A stretch of DNA of 64,000 bases, from the NCBI RefSeq assembly GCF_008693185.1, contig NZ_VXKN01000013.1, positions 1 to 64,000 of the forward strand, given 5' to 3'. Below, piece by piece: positions 35,326 to 45,681 of this stretch (positions are counted from its first letter, which is position 1; each line of letters starts with the position of its first letter). The notes beneath the pieces were generated by a model that ran no database searches, had not been told where the DNA came from, and saw only the letters and a program-made list of their open reading frames with translations. This DNA is from Acinetobacter qingfengensis (lineage in GTDB: Bacteria; Pseudomonadota; Gammaproteobacteria; Pseudomonadales; Moraxellaceae). The translations under genes were made by a program, and so were the position numbers.

Positions 35326-37368
35326 ATGTCGGCAGGTTCGCATCTGAATGATAAACAACAAGAGGCAATGCGTTATACGCAAGGCCCTTTATTAGTACTT
35401 GCTGGCGCAGGTTCGGGAAAAACCTCTGTAATTACACAAAAAATTGCTTATTTAATTCAGCATTGTCGAATTCCGGCGTATCGTATTACTGCGGTAACTT
35501 TTACGAATAAAGCAGCACGTGAAATGAAAGAGCGTGTATTAAAATTATTATCCAAAGAACAGGCAAAAGGTTTAAACGTTTCAACGTTTCATACTTTTGG
35601 TTTGAATCTATTGCGTTTGGAACTTAAACATACACCATTAAAAAATAACTTTTCCATTTTAGATGCGGATGATTGTAAGCGTATCTTGATGGATTTAATG
35701 CATCGGGACAATTTAGCCAACGCTGAAAGTAAGGAATTAATTGCTAAGGCAATGAAGAAAATTTCTGACTGGAAAAATGATCTGATTTTACCAGAACAAG
35801 CGCATGCAACATGTGAAACGCCAGAAGATGTGCAAATGGCGCATCTATACCAGCTTTATGAACGTAATCTTAGGGCATACAATGCTGTGGATTTTGATGA
35901 TCTGATCGTCATGCCTGCTCGTTTATTACAAGAAAATGCAGAATTACGAGACAAATGGCAGAATCGGGTCCGTTATTTATTGGTAGATGAATACCAAGAT
36001 ACCAATACTGCACAATATATGATGGTGAAGTTACTGGTTGGTGTAATGGGACAATTTACCGCCGTTGGTGATGATGACCAATCTATTTATGCATGGCGAG
36101 GTGCCAAACCTGAAAATATGGCATTATTAGCACAAGATTTTCCAAACCTTAAAGTCATTAAGCTGGAACAAAATTATCGCTCTACCAGTATTATTTTACG
36201 TGCTGCCAATGCTGTTATTACGAATAATCCACATATTTTTGAGAAACAATTGTGGAGTGACAAGGGGCGAGGCGATGCAATTCGAGTGATCACCTGTCGT
36301 AGTGATGATGATGAAGCTGACCGTATTGTCAAAGATTTGATTACACATAAGTTAATGAATGGTAAAAATTGGAAAGACTACGCGGTTTTATATCGTGGTA
36401 ATTTCCAGTCAAGGGTAATTGAAACTAAACTAAGGGAAATGCAAATCCCGTATAAGCTTTCAGGTGGACAATCTTTTTTTGCACGTGCAGAAATTAAAGA
36501 TGTCATGAGTTATCTACGCCTGATCATTAATCCTGAAGATGATAGTGCTTTTTTGCGTATTATTAATACACCAAAACGTGCTATTGGTCCTGTTACATTA
36601 GAAAAGTTGGGATTATTCGCACAGGAAAATCATTTATCACTTTTAACAGCTTCTGCTGATCAGCGTTTAAGTATGGTTTTGGCAAAAAAAGCCATGACAC
36701 AATTGCATGAGTTTGCAGAATTTATTCAGCACTTTACCCGTGAAATTTATGATCAGGATGAACCTGTACCAATGGTTCGACAAATGATCAATGAAGCAGG
36801 TTATATTGATTATATTCGTGAGCAGGCAGCAACCCCAGCACAGGAAAAAACCAAACTAGACAATATTGAGAATTTGTATAACAGCATTCAGAATATTATT
36901 AATAAAGCAGACGATGTAGATGATCGTAATATCGAAAGTGCCATTCGTAAATTGGTGCTACTTGATATGCTGGAACAACAACAGGAAGAAGAAGATCACG
37001 ATAAAGTTAATTTATTGACCTTGCATGCAGCAAAAGGACTGGAATTTCCCTATGTTTACATGATGGGACTGGAAGAAGAATTATTGCCACATCGTAATTC
37101 TATTGCTGCTGATACAGTCGAAGAAGAGCGCCGTTTGATGTATGTTGGAATTACGCGTGCCAAGCAAGGTTTAACCTTAACATTAGCAGAACAACGTAAG
37201 AATGGTGGCCAAATGAAACAAATGACACCAAGTCGTTTTCTGGATGAATTACCTATTGATGAAATAGAATGGTTAGGACGTAAAAAACCGGCAGGTGCTG
37301 CACAACTTGATCCAAAACAGCAAGCGCAAAAAGCTCTGGAAAACTTAAAAGCATTAATGAAACGTTAG
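35326..37368 (+). CDS. rep: ATP-dependent DNA helicase Rep (UvrD/Rep family)
   Basis: A superfamily 1A 3'-5' helicase of 680 residues, which helps replication forks past obstacles. Motif I is LAGAGSGKTSV, motif Ia TFTNKAAREMKERV, motif II LLVDEYQDTN, motif III VGDDDQSIYAWRGA, motif IV EQNYRS, motif V LLTLHAAKGLEFPYVY, and motif VI EERRLMYVGITRAK. The length and the lack of the UvrD C-terminal tail favour Rep over UvrD or PcrA. The ATG at 35326 is chosen: AGAGG stands 9 bases upstream, while an ATG two codons earlier is only 3 away. dut follows after 18 bp and is probably in the same operon. Confidence 0.94.
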   Translation: MSAGSHLNDKQQEAMRYTQGPLLVLAGAGSGKTSVITQKIAYLIQHCRIPAYRITAVTFTNKAAREMKERVLKLLSKEQAKGLNVSTFHTFGLNLLRLELKHTPLKNNFSILDADDCKRILMDLMHRDNLANAESKELIAKAMKKISDWKNDLILPEQAHATCETPEDVQMAHLYQLYERNLRAYNAVDFDDLIVMPARLLQENAELRDKWQNRVRYLLVDEYQDTNTAQYMMVKLLVGVMGQFTAVGDDDQSIYAWRGAKPENMALLAQDFPNLKVIKLEQNYRSTSIILRAANAVITNNPHIFEKQLWSDKGRGDAIRVITCRSDDDEADRIVKDLITHKLMNGKNWKDYAVLYRGNFQSRVIETKLREMQIPYKLSGGQSFFARAEIKDVMSYLRLIINPEDDSAFLRIINTPKRAIGPVTLEKLGLFAQENHLSLLTASADQRLSMVLAKKAMTQLHEFAEFIQHFTREIYDQDEPVPMVRQMINEAGYIDYIREQAATPAQEKTKLDNIENLYNSIQNIINKADDVDDRNIESAIRKLVLLDMLEQQQEEEDHDKVNLLTLHAAKGLEFPYVYMMGLEEELLPHRNSIAADTVEEERRLMYVGITRAKQGLTLTLAEQRKNGGQMKQMTPSRFLDELPIDEIEWLGRKKPAGAAQLDPKQQAQKALENLKALMKR

Positions 37369-37386
37369 TCCCTTAGGAAAATGACA

Positions 37387-37839
37387 ATGAAAGTACAAGT
37401 GAAAATATTAGATGATCGTCTGGGTAAAGTCTGGGATCTACCAACTTATGCGACAGCAGGTTCGGCAGGACTAGATTTAAGAGCATGTCTAGATGAAGCA
37501 ATCAATATTGAACCGGGGCAAACAGTTTTGGTAAAAACAGGTTTATCCATCTATATTCAGGATGTGAATTATGCTGGATTAGTGCTTCCCCGCTCAGGAT
37601 TAGGACATAAACATGGGATTGTTTTAGGTAATTTGGTGGGTTTAATCGATTCTGATTATCAAGGAGAATTGATGATCTCCGTTTGGAATCGCGGACAAAA
37701 AACTTTTAGTCTGGAACCTGGCGAGCGTTTGGCTCAATATGTTGTGGTGCCTGTCCAGCAGGTACAATTTGATTTGGTCGATGAATTTGAATCGACTGAA
37801 CGTGGTGAAGGTGGTTTTGGTCATACAGGGCAACATTAA
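37387..37839 (+). CDS. dut: dUTP diphosphatase
   Basis: Hydrolyses dUTP to dUMP, keeping uracil out of DNA and supplying thymidylate synthesis. 150 residues; a homotrimer in the family. All five motifs are seen: [45 protein letters not shown] and the C-terminal GEGGFGHTG that closes over the active site. The start at 37387 has AGGA 8 bases upstream; the ATG two codons earlier is too close. It lies between rep and algC. Confidence 0.97.
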   Translation: MKVQVKILDDRLGKVWDLPTYATAGSAGLDLRACLDEAINIEPGQTVLVKTGLSIYIQDVNYAGLVLPRSGLGHKHGIVLGNLVGLIDSDYQGELMISVWNRGQKTFSLEPGERLAQYVVVPVQQVQFDLVDEFESTERGEGGFGHTGQH

Positions 37840-37869
37840 ACTTGGTCAAAAAATGACTGTTTGATGGGA

Positions 37870-37918
37870 ATTGAATTGAGGTCAAAGTGATAAGGTATTG
37901 CTTTGACCAATTTAATTG
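37870..37918. other. Intergenic hairpin between dut and algC
   Basis: GGTCAAAG (37880-37887) and CTTTGACC (37901-37908) pair perfectly, flanked by a further partial AATTGAATT / AATTTAATT match. There is no T-run, so it is not a standard terminator; possibly a processing site or weak terminator. Confidence 0.4.
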
Positions 37919-38019
37919 CAATGGCTCACAAATTTTATATATACAAATGACCATCATTTGCACAAAATAATAGGTTTTCTCATGTTTAAATTTTGATTAA
38001 GGATTTTAAAATTAAACAA

Positions 38020-39396
38020 ATGTCCAAAAAAGTCTTCCGTGCTTATGATATTCGGGGACACATTGATATTCTTGATGCGATGCTGGTTGAACAGATTGGC
38101 TTTGCACTTGCACAACAATTTCATCAGCATCAGCAAAAAATTATTGTCGTGGGACATGATGCCCGTTTAACTAGCCCATCCTATGCAAAAATTGTGCTAG
38201 AAGCACTTTCACAATCCGGTTTGCAAGTGATTTTTATTGGTTGTGTCAGCTCTCCCTTATTATATTTTACCGCAAAGCAATATTCAGGAAGTGGGGTGAT
38301 GATTACAGCAAGTCATAATCCAATCACGGATAACGGGATTAAATGGCTTATTCAGGGATTACCACCATCACCTGAGCAAATTCAGCAAATTGCCAATACG
38401 TTAGATTTACGCAATAAATCTCAGTTTAAAGGTGCTGTGACATCTTATGATGCATCTATGGCATACCTTAATTATTTGGTATCGGATATTCATCTTTTTG
38501 GTCAACCCTACATTTGTGTTGAAGGATTACATGGCTCAGCCGGTGAAATTGCAGTTAAAGCTTTAAAACAATTGGGATGTGAGGTGAATGCTTTAAATTG
38601 TTTCGCAGATGGTGTTTTTCCTTTGGGCGCACCTGATCCAAGTCATTCAGAACGATTACAAGCCTTAAAACAACAGGTGATCAAGCATCAGGCGACTATG
38701 GGGATGGCACTGGATGGTGATGGCGATCGTTTAGTCATTCTAGATGAGCAAGGTAATTATATTAGCCCGGATCGCCTGATTTGCCTATTTGCCAAGATGT
38801 GTTTGCAGCAACAGTCCGAAATGGAAATTGTTTGTGATGTGAAATGTTCTACCATGATTGCAGATACTGTAACCAAGTATCATGGAAAATTCACTATGAT
38901 TCGTACCGGTAGTAGCTTTTTACGCAACTATTTAAATCAACATCAGGCAATTTTTGGTGGTGAATTTGCCGGGCACTATGTGTTTAATGATGGTCGTGGT
39001 AAGGGCTATGATGATGGTCTATATGCTGCATTACGATTACTTGAATATTTATCCTTAAATCAAATGACATTATCGCAAGCTATTGCTGAATTTCCTGAGC
39101 GGATCTCAACCAGAGATGTCTATATTCCAATGGCCGATACTAACTATACTCAGTTTGCTCAGCTTCTTGAAACAACAACGACAAAAATTCCGGTGAAAAT
39201 GAGTAAAGTTGATGGAATCCGGCTTGATTTTCCTTTTGGATTTGGCATTATCAGACCATCGAATACCGGTGAATTTTTTACTATGCGTTTTGATGCAGAT
39301 ACTTCACAAAATTTGCAGCAAATACGCCAGTTTTTTGTTGAAGCGATACAACCTCAGTTTCCAGAAATTGCACAAGCCATCGCTTTGGCGGATTAA
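38020..39396 (+). CDS. algC: Phosphomannomutase/phosphoglucomutase
   Basis: Alpha-D-phosphohexomutase of 458 residues that interconverts mannose- or glucose-6-phosphate and the 1-phosphates for surface sugars. The phosphoserine loop MITASHNP has Ser98, the metal loop is DGDGDRLVI, the sugar loop GGEFAGHYVFND and the phosphate loop RPSNTGEFFTMRF. The start ATG at 38020 begins MSKKVFRAYDIRG, matching family starts; an upstream TTG frame adds nine foreign residues. argB follows after 18 bp, as in Pseudomonas (dut-algC-argB), so one operon is likely. Confidence 0.95.
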   Translation: MSKKVFRAYDIRGHIDILDAMLVEQIGFALAQQFHQHQQKIIVVGHDARLTSPSYAKIVLEALSQSGLQVIFIGCVSSPLLYFTAKQYSGSGVMITASHNPITDNGIKWLIQGLPPSPEQIQQIANTLDLRNKSQFKGAVTSYDASMAYLNYLVSDIHLFGQPYICVEGLHGSAGEIAVKALKQLGCEVNALNCFADGVFPLGAPDPSHSERLQALKQQVIKHQATMGMALDGDGDRLVILDEQGNYISPDRLICLFAKMCLQQQSEMEIVCDVKCSTMIADTVTKYHGKFTMIRTGSSFLRNYLNQHQAIFGGEFAGHYVFNDGRGKGYDDGLYAALRLLEYLSLNQMTLSQAIAEFPERISTRDVYIPMADTNYTQFAQLLETTTTKIPVKMSKVDGIRLDFPFGFGIIRPSNTGEFFTMRFDADTSQNLQQIRQFFVEAIQPQFPEIAQAIALAD

Positions 39397-40320
<924 letters not shown>

Positions 40321-40337
40321 GCAAACATTCATATTTA

Positions 40338-40362
40338 AGTCACCTGCGGGTGGCTTTTGTCA
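40338..40362 (+). terminator. argB terminator
   Basis: GTCACC-tgc-GGGTGGC with a TTTTGT tail; a short stem with one G-U, so moderate support. Confidence 0.5.
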
Positions 40363-40434
40363 TCAAATCTACAAATAATTGTCACTGCGATGTCATTTAA
40401 GCTTCCTAGATTAAACAAAAAAGGAGCGCTATAA

Positions 40435-41217
40435 ATGTTCGAAAAATTTCAGCAATATCGTCAAGCATTGCATTTGCCACAAAAGAATAAAACCAGTCAA
40501 ATCTCTCAATTCCATTTTGAATGGGTTAATGATTTAAATACGTTACGTCAAGTACAACAGTTCCGCGCAGAACAATTTTCGCAACAATTTGCTATTCGCT
40601 TTACGCAAAATACTGATCAGGATATGTATGATTTTGATTGTGAGCATGCGGTCTTAAGAGATGCCATATCTGGTGAAATTGTTGCATATACACGATTAAA
40701 AAAATTTAATGGTGATGAACTGCAATACAGTTATAGCGCACAGGAGTTTAATATTCTGCCTCAACTACAACATTTAAAAAATATTGTTGAAATTGGTAGA
40801 ACCTGTGTACATCAGCGTTATCGCTGTAGTCGAGCACTGTCATTATTATGGATGCATCTTTTACCTAGAATTTTGATTGACTTGCGTGCCAAGTATTTAA
40901 TTGGCTGTGTCAGTATTCATTTACAGGACAATCAGGCACGTGTTTATCACACGCATCAATATTTACAATCGTTGGCTGAACAGCAGCAAATAGATATTCG
41001 TTCCAAGCAGGCTTATGAGCCTACATATCCTGAATTCAGTTTTGCTCAGGATGAGCGTATTCCTAAACTTTTTGATCTGTATCTACGTATGAATGCACAA
41101 TTGTCACCTCATGCTTTTTTTGACGTAAATTTTAATTGTCTGGACTATTTTGTATTTTTACCTACTGCACAATTAAAAAAGTCTACAAAATTTAAGCAAA
41201 TACAAAAGCATCGATAA
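40435..41217 (+). CDS. OlsB-like N-acyltransferase (GNAT, Acetyltransf_5 type), 260 aa
   Basis: The central region matches the family of ornithine N-acyltransferases (OlsB) and FeeM: FRAEQF, DMYDFDCEHAVLRD, GEIVAYTRLKKF, YSAQEFNILP, IVEIGRTCVHQRYRCSRALSLLW, and YLIGCVSIH. OlsB transfers a 3-hydroxyacyl chain from acyl carrier protein to ornithine, the first step to ornithine lipids, usually followed by OlsA. No olsA is beside it; instead argB, which leads to ornithine, is just upstream. The substrate is thus inferred. AGGAG precedes the start. The basic tail (KKSTKFKQIQKHR) may touch the membrane. Confidence 0.78.
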   Translation: MFEKFQQYRQALHLPQKNKTSQISQFHFEWVNDLNTLRQVQQFRAEQFSQQFAIRFTQNTDQDMYDFDCEHAVLRDAISGEIVAYTRLKKFNGDELQYSYSAQEFNILPQLQHLKNIVEIGRTCVHQRYRCSRALSLLWMHLLPRILIDLRAKYLIGCVSIHLQDNQARVYHTHQYLQSLAEQQQIDIRSKQAYEPTYPEFSFAQDERIPKLFDLYLRMNAQLSPHAFFDVNFNCLDYFVFLPTAQLKKSTKFKQIQKHR

Positions 41218-41298
41218 GCTCAAACCAAATTTATATTTGCACAGATCCATTGAGTCATGCACAATAAAAGTTGCCATAACTTAATGATTACAGTACCC

Positions 41299-42147
41299 AT
41301 GTGCCAACTTCTCGGAATGAATTGTGCAACCCCGACAGATATTAATTTTTCTTTTCGCGGTTTTTCTCAGCGCGCGGGAATTACATCTGATCATTCCGAT
41401 GGCTTTGGGATTGCATTTTTCGAAGATAAAGCTTGCCGATTATTTGTGGACAATCAGTCAGCAGTAGAATCTCCGATTGCAGATTTCATTCGAGATTATC
41501 CAATTAAGTCCAGAAATGTAATTGCTCATATTCGTAAGGCAACTCAGGGGAAAATTAATCTGGAAAATTCTCATCCATTTGTACGGGAACTGTGGGGAAG
41601 ACAATGGATTTTTGCACATAATGGTGATTTACATCAATTTAACCCTACACTAACAGGACGTTTTCAGCCTGTAGGTGATACAGACAGTGAATTGGCCTTC
41701 TGTTATTTACTCGATCAACTGGCACAACGTTTTCGCCAAGGGCACCCAACTTTACAGCAAATTTTTGATGTATTAAAAGAAATTGCGCCTAAAATTGCTG
41801 AACATGGAACATTTAATTTTTTTCTCTCAAATGGTCAGGCATTATTTAGTTATGCAACCACCAAATTGCACTGGATTGTAAGGGAATACCCATTTAAACA
41901 TGCACGTCTTATTGATCTAGATATGGATATAGACTTCAGCACAGTAACAACTTCTGAAGATCGTGTTGCTGTAATTACAACAGAGCCATTAACCAATAAT
42001 GAAATTTGGCAGGCATTCGCACCAGGCGAAATGATTTTATTTAAGGATGGTAAAATTTTACAACAGGTTTTAACGACGGTTCAACGCTTGGAAATGGAAA
42101 AGAAAGATCCGTCTTTAGTTCGTAAAACCAAAGCTGATCCAGATTAA
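41299..42147 (+). CDS. Class II glutamine amidotransferase (YafJ-type), 282 aa
   Basis: A stand-alone Ntn-type GATase domain. The start at 41299 is set so that Cys2 is exposed by Met removal (M-CQLLGMNCATPTDINFSFRGF), the catalytic nucleophile of the class. Further marks are GITSDHSDGFGIAFFED, VIAHIRKAT, SHPFVRELWGRQWIFAHNGDL and GDTDSELAFCYLL. No synthetase or acceptor domain is fused, so the acceptor of the ammonia is unknown; YafJ itself is uncharacterised. An in-frame ATG 14 codons upstream would bury the Cys and is rejected. Confidence 0.9.
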   Translation: MCQLLGMNCATPTDINFSFRGFSQRAGITSDHSDGFGIAFFEDKACRLFVDNQSAVESPIADFIRDYPIKSRNVIAHIRKATQGKINLENSHPFVRELWGRQWIFAHNGDLHQFNPTLTGRFQPVGDTDSELAFCYLLDQLAQRFRQGHPTLQQIFDVLKEIAPKIAEHGTFNFFLSNGQALFSYATTKLHWIVREYPFKHARLIDLDMDIDFSTVTTSEDRVAVITTEPLTNNEIWQAFAPGEMILFKDGKILQQVLTTVQRLEMEKKDPSLVRKTKADPD

Positions 42148-42333
42148 CTGGTTAAAAAATATCTCACTCTTTTAGTCAGGTATTTCCTATTACTCTTTGA
42201 AAAATAATAATAAAAAAATATATAAGACATAAATCATGAAACCTGACTGATTTACTTGTTTTTAATTCATAAGCAATGAAAGTATGATGAATATCAGAAC
42301 GAAGTAAAAAATGTAGTCTGATAGGACATGATG

Positions 42334-42789
42334 ATGAAGTGGCAAAGTGATTACGATACCGGAATTGATGTAATAGATGATCAACACAGACGTATTGTTG
42401 ATTATATTAATGATCTGGAAGAAGTTTTATCTACACCAAATTATCAGCGACATCAAATTCAGGATGTTTTAAATAGCATTATTGACTACACGCAATCACA
42501 TTTTACTTTTGAAGAAAGTCTACAGGAAGAAGCTGGTTATAAATATCGAGTACCACATAAACGTGTACATGATATTTTTATTCGAAAAATAGAAAGTTAT
42601 CGGGATCGCTTTTTGGCAGGAGAGCCTATTGAAGGTGAACTGCATCAGTTATTATGTAGTTGGTTAATTCACCATATTAAACATGATGATAAAGATTATG
42701 TTGGTGCAGTGAAAGAAAATATGATTGGTTTTATTCAACAACAGGAAAAGAAAAAGGGTAAAAGCTGGTTTGCTCGTTTCTTTGGTTAA
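42334..42789 (+). CDS. Bacteriohemerythrin, 151 aa
   Basis: A four-helix oxygen-binding di-iron protein. The ligands are all visible: the first His in DDQHRRIVDYIND, HFTFEESL with His and Glu, HKRVHDIFI with two His, and WLIHHIKHDDKDY with His and Asp. No sensor or membrane part is attached. Roles proposed for the family include oxygen carriage and handling of oxygen or NO near iron enzymes. Three ATGs stand in a row; the third (42334) is best spaced (7) from AGGA. Single gene. Confidence 0.92.
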   Translation: MKWQSDYDTGIDVIDDQHRRIVDYINDLEEVLSTPNYQRHQIQDVLNSIIDYTQSHFTFEESLQEEAGYKYRVPHKRVHDIFIRKIESYRDRFLAGEPIEGELHQLLCSWLIHHIKHDDKDYVGAVKENMIGFIQQQEKKKGKSWFARFFG

Positions 42790-42940
42790 ATTAAGTATTT
42801 GATAAAAATATGATCGAATAAAAAATAGAGAATAAAGGACAGCTAAACAGAAATGGAATTTATTGCTTTGCGCATAAGCAAATCTGTGGCAGGATTTGCT
42901 TTTTTTATGCTTGTTATTTGGCAAAATATTTTTTAAATAG

Positions 42941-42968
42941 AAAAGACCGCATTAATGCAGTCTTTTTT
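42941..42968. terminator. gltA terminator (bidirectional)
   Basis: AAAAGACCGC-attaat-GCAGTCTTTTTT: a stem with one mismatch, T-rich on either strand. Confidence 0.75.
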
Positions 42969-42989
42969 AATAATAACAGCGTCGAAAGA

Positions 42990-44267
42990 TTATCGATCAG
43001 CAATGTCACGTTGTGTAGGACCAGTGTAAAGCTGACGAGGACGTCCAATCTTGTATGGTGCAGCATGCATTTCTAGCCAGTGACTGATCCAGCCTACAGT
43101 ACGTGCTAGGGCAAAAATTACAGTAAACATTTCGGTTGGAATACCAACAGCTTTCAAAATAATACCTGAATAGAAGTCTACGTTTGGATAAAGTTTACGT
43201 TCTACAAAGTATGGGTCGGACAGTGCGATGCGCTCAAGCTCCATTGCAAGTTCTAGTTGAGGATCATTGATGCCTAAAGCACTTAATACCTCATCACAAG
43301 TCTGTTTCATGACTTTGGCACGTGGATCGAAGTTTTTATACACACGGTGACCAAAGCCCATGAGTTTCACTTCTTTACGTTTCACTTTTTCCATAAATTC
43401 GGCAACATGTTCTACACTACCGATTTCATCCAGCATTTTTAATACAGCTTCATTTGCTCCGCCATGAGCAGGTCCCCATAGTGCCGAAATACCTGCTGAA
43501 ATACATGCGTATGGATTAGCACCAGTCGAACCAGCTAAACGAACTGTTGATGTAGAAGCGTTTTGCTCATGATCTGCATGTAGAGTAAAGATGCGATCCA
43601 TTGCTTTGGCAAAAACTGGATTAACTTTATAATCTTTATCTGCTGGTGTTGCAAACATCATATATAAGAAGTTTTCTGCGTAATTCAAATCATTACGTGG
43701 ATAAATGAATGGCTGACCTACAGTGTATTTGTAGCTCCATGCAGCAAGTGTTGGAATTTTTGCAATAAGGCGAATGGCAGTAATTTCGCGATGATTGACG
43801 TCTTCAATATCAAGATTATTATGATAGAAAGCAGATAAAGCACCGACAACACCTACCATAATGGCCATTGGGTGTGCATCACGGCGGAAACCATTAAAAA
43901 AACGGGTAACCTGATCGTGAACCATCGTATGTTTACGCACTTTTGCATCAAAATCTTCTTTTTGATCCGTAGTTGGTAACTCACCATTTAATAATAGGTA
44001 GCAAGTTTCTAAATAATCTGTTTTCGTTGCAAGTTGATCAATTGGATATCCACGGTGTAGTAAAATTCCTTTATCACCATCGATAAAGGTGATTTTGGAT
44101 TCACATGACGCAGTGGACATGAAACCAGGATCAAAAGTAAAGTGACCTTCTTTTAGTACACTGCCAACATCTATTACATCTGGCCCCAATGTACCACTGT
44201 AAATTGGAAGTTCAATTTCTTTACCATTTAGCGTTAATACGGCTTTCTTGCCAGTAGTTTCAGACAT
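42990..44267 (-). CDS. gltA: Citrate synthase
   Basis: Condenses acetyl-CoA and oxaloacetate. 425 residues, type II (hexameric, NADH-sensitive in gammaproteobacteria). Visible marks: LRRGYPI-type loop ([14 protein letters not shown]), [19 protein letters not shown] with active His, [29 protein letters not shown] with the second His, and [14 protein letters not shown] with the catalytic Asp. The C-terminal [11 protein letters not shown] end is standard. It is divergent from the sdh operon across a 635-bp control region, as in Acinetobacter and Pseudomonas. Confidence 0.98.
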   Translation of the reverse strand: MSETTGKKAVLTLNGKEIELPIYSGTLGPDVIDVGSVLKEGHFTFDPGFMSTASCESKITFIDGDKGILLHRGYPIDQLATKTDYLETCYLLLNGELPTTDQKEDFDAKVRKHTMVHDQVTRFFNGFRRDAHPMAIMVGVVGALSAFYHNNLDIEDVNHREITAIRLIAKIPTLAAWSYKYTVGQPFIYPRNDLNYAENFLYMMFATPADKDYKVNPVFAKAMDRIFTLHADHEQNASTSTVRLAGSTGANPYACISAGISALWGPAHGGANEAVLKMLDEIGSVEHVAEFMEKVKRKEVKLMGFGHRVYKNFDPRAKVMKQTCDEVLSALGINDPQLELAMELERIALSDPYFVERKLYPNVDFYSGIILKAVGIPTEMFTVIFALARTVGWISHWLEMHAAPYKIGRPRQLYTGPTQRDIADR

Positions 44268-44902
44268 TCAAAAGCTCTCCTGTCCTGGTGAATGTAAAAA
44301 TCCGATTAGTTAGAAACTCTACTCTAAAGTGAATCAGATTGCTGAATGTGCGAATAAGATTATTCTTCGTAAAAATTTTGTCAATTCTCATTAAGGGGTA
44401 AAAATGACATTTTTTGCCTTTCTTTATCCAAAATTAATATAGAACTTCTCAAAATTTCAATCCATAAGCTTGTCGTATATCCAGTTTGGTGCAATCCATC
44501 AGCTTTAGTTTTAGTATTGGTTAGCAAGCTTACTGCAAAAATCACTTTTTTTACGAATGCAATTGTAAGTAGATTTGTACAAAGACTTGCTATGTGTCCA
44601 TTTCCGATAGCGTATATATACTGCAAAATGCATGATAAATGAAATAGAACCAAAGTATTATTTTTTGCAAATATATGAATCATTTAATGTTCAGCTTTAG
44701 TGCAAGGGAATGAAGCTTGTTAATGAAATTAATTCTCAATTAAGTAATTTTAAACAAGTTTTTAATATGCGTATTTGTGTTTTTTTTAACAGCGTTCTAT
44801 AATTCGCTGTCATTTGTATGGGCAAGCTTTGCCTAGTAATGCCAGCTTTCCTTCGAATTAATTCAAAAACTCCTTTATTGGATTGGAGTTATAACTTACA
44901 GG
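44268..44902. other. gltA-sdh divergent control region
   Basis: 635 bp without a convincing gene. It should hold the promoters for gltA and the sdh-suc operon. The sdh-side promoter is listed separately. An apparent 100-codon frame on the minus strand (44381-44683) has no ribosome site and does not look like a protein. Confidence 0.5.
44775..44810 (+). promoter_or_regulatory. Promoter of the sdh operon with a flanking dyad
   Basis: TTGTGT (44775-44780), 17-bp spacer, perfect TATAAT (44798-44803). The -10 box is enclosed by ACAGCG (44789-44794) and CGCTGT (44805-44810), a perfect inverted repeat that could be a repressor site. Confidence 0.55.
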
Positions 44903-45304
44903 ATGCCCGCTGTGAAAAGCAACAGACCTGTCAATTTGTCCATGGGTCAAGTTTTAGCTGTAAACTTAAAATCACCTGTGGCAATTGCATCAATCTTACA
45001 CCGTCTTTCAGGTGTTATCGTTTTCTTGCTAGTGCCGATTCTTCTATGGATCTTGGATAAGTCGCTATCTTCGCCAGAAGGCTTCGACTATGTTAAAAAT
45101 GTCGTATTTGGCAATATATTTGTACGTTTAATCGTATGGGTATTTGTTGCAGGTTTGATCTATCACTTTATCGCAGGGGTGAAACACCTGCTTGCTGATT
45201 TAGGGATTGCTGAAGAACTTCAAAGTGGTCGTACAGCAGCGACAATTGCATTGATTCTGTCTGTGATTGGTATTATTGCAGCCTTTATATGGATCGTATT
45301 TTAA
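44903..45304 (+). CDS. sdhC: Succinate dehydrogenase cytochrome b556 subunit
   Basis: Membrane anchor of complex II that carries heme b and the quinone site with SdhD. 133 residues. Key signs: NRPVNLSMGQ, SPVAIASILHRLSGV with Ser and Arg of the quinone site, SLSSPEGFDY, then YHFIAGVKHLLADLG with the heme His. Three membrane helices. The start may be the GTG at 44912 (VKSNRPVNL), which has AGGA 8 bases upstream, rather than the ATG at 44903. Its stop overlaps the sdhD start (TAATG). Confidence 0.95.
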   Translation: MPAVKSNRPVNLSMGQVLAVNLKSPVAIASILHRLSGVIVFLLVPILLWILDKSLSSPEGFDYVKNVVFGNIFVRLIVWVFVAGLIYHFIAGVKHLLADLGIAEELQSGRTAATIALILSVIGIIAAFIWIVF

Positions 45305-45669
45305 TGAAAAGTGCTACAGGTTTAACAGGTTCAGGTTCACGCGATTGGTTTATCCAGCGTGTGAGTGCAGTTGTTCTTGCTGCATATACGGTAGTCGTAT
45401 TTGGATGGATCTTGTGTCATGGTGATTTTGACTATGCACAATGGTCTGGTTTCATGATGACATTGCCCATGAAAATCTTTTCATTACTGGCTATTTTAGG
45501 ATTGGTTGCCCATGCCTGGATTGGCATGTGGCAAGTGTTTACAGACTATGTAACGACCCGTCAAATGGGGCCGTCTGCATCTGGTTTACGCCTTGTCCTA
45601 ACCTCAGCGGTTATTGTTGCAGTATTTGTTTATGCAATCTGGACAATCCAAATTTTTTGGGCGAATTGA
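45304..45669 (+). CDS. sdhD: Succinate dehydrogenase hydrophobic anchor subunit
   Basis: Second membrane anchor, 121 residues from the ATG that overlaps the sdhC stop. It has GSGSRDWFIQRVSAVVLAAYT, the heme-ligand region LGLVAHAWIGMWQVFTDY with its His, Asp and Tyr near the quinone, and three membrane helices. A start five codons earlier would lie inside sdhC and is not needed. sdhA follows after 12 bp. Confidence 0.95.
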   Translation: MKSATGLTGSGSRDWFIQRVSAVVLAAYTVVVFGWILCHGDFDYAQWSGFMMTLPMKIFSLLAILGLVAHAWIGMWQVFTDYVTTRQMGPSASGLRLVLTSAVIVAVFVYAIWTIQIFWAN

Positions 45670-45681
45670 TAGGAAGAGATC

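Noticed and set aside
40435..41217. Acyl-homoserine-lactone synthase
   Set aside because: The fold family is related, but the pattern fits OlsB/FeeM-type proteins better, and no LuxR-type regulator is adjacent.
44381..44683. A 100-codon minus-strand gene between gltA and sdhC
   Set aside because: No ribosome site and unlikely protein composition; the region is expected to be regulatory.
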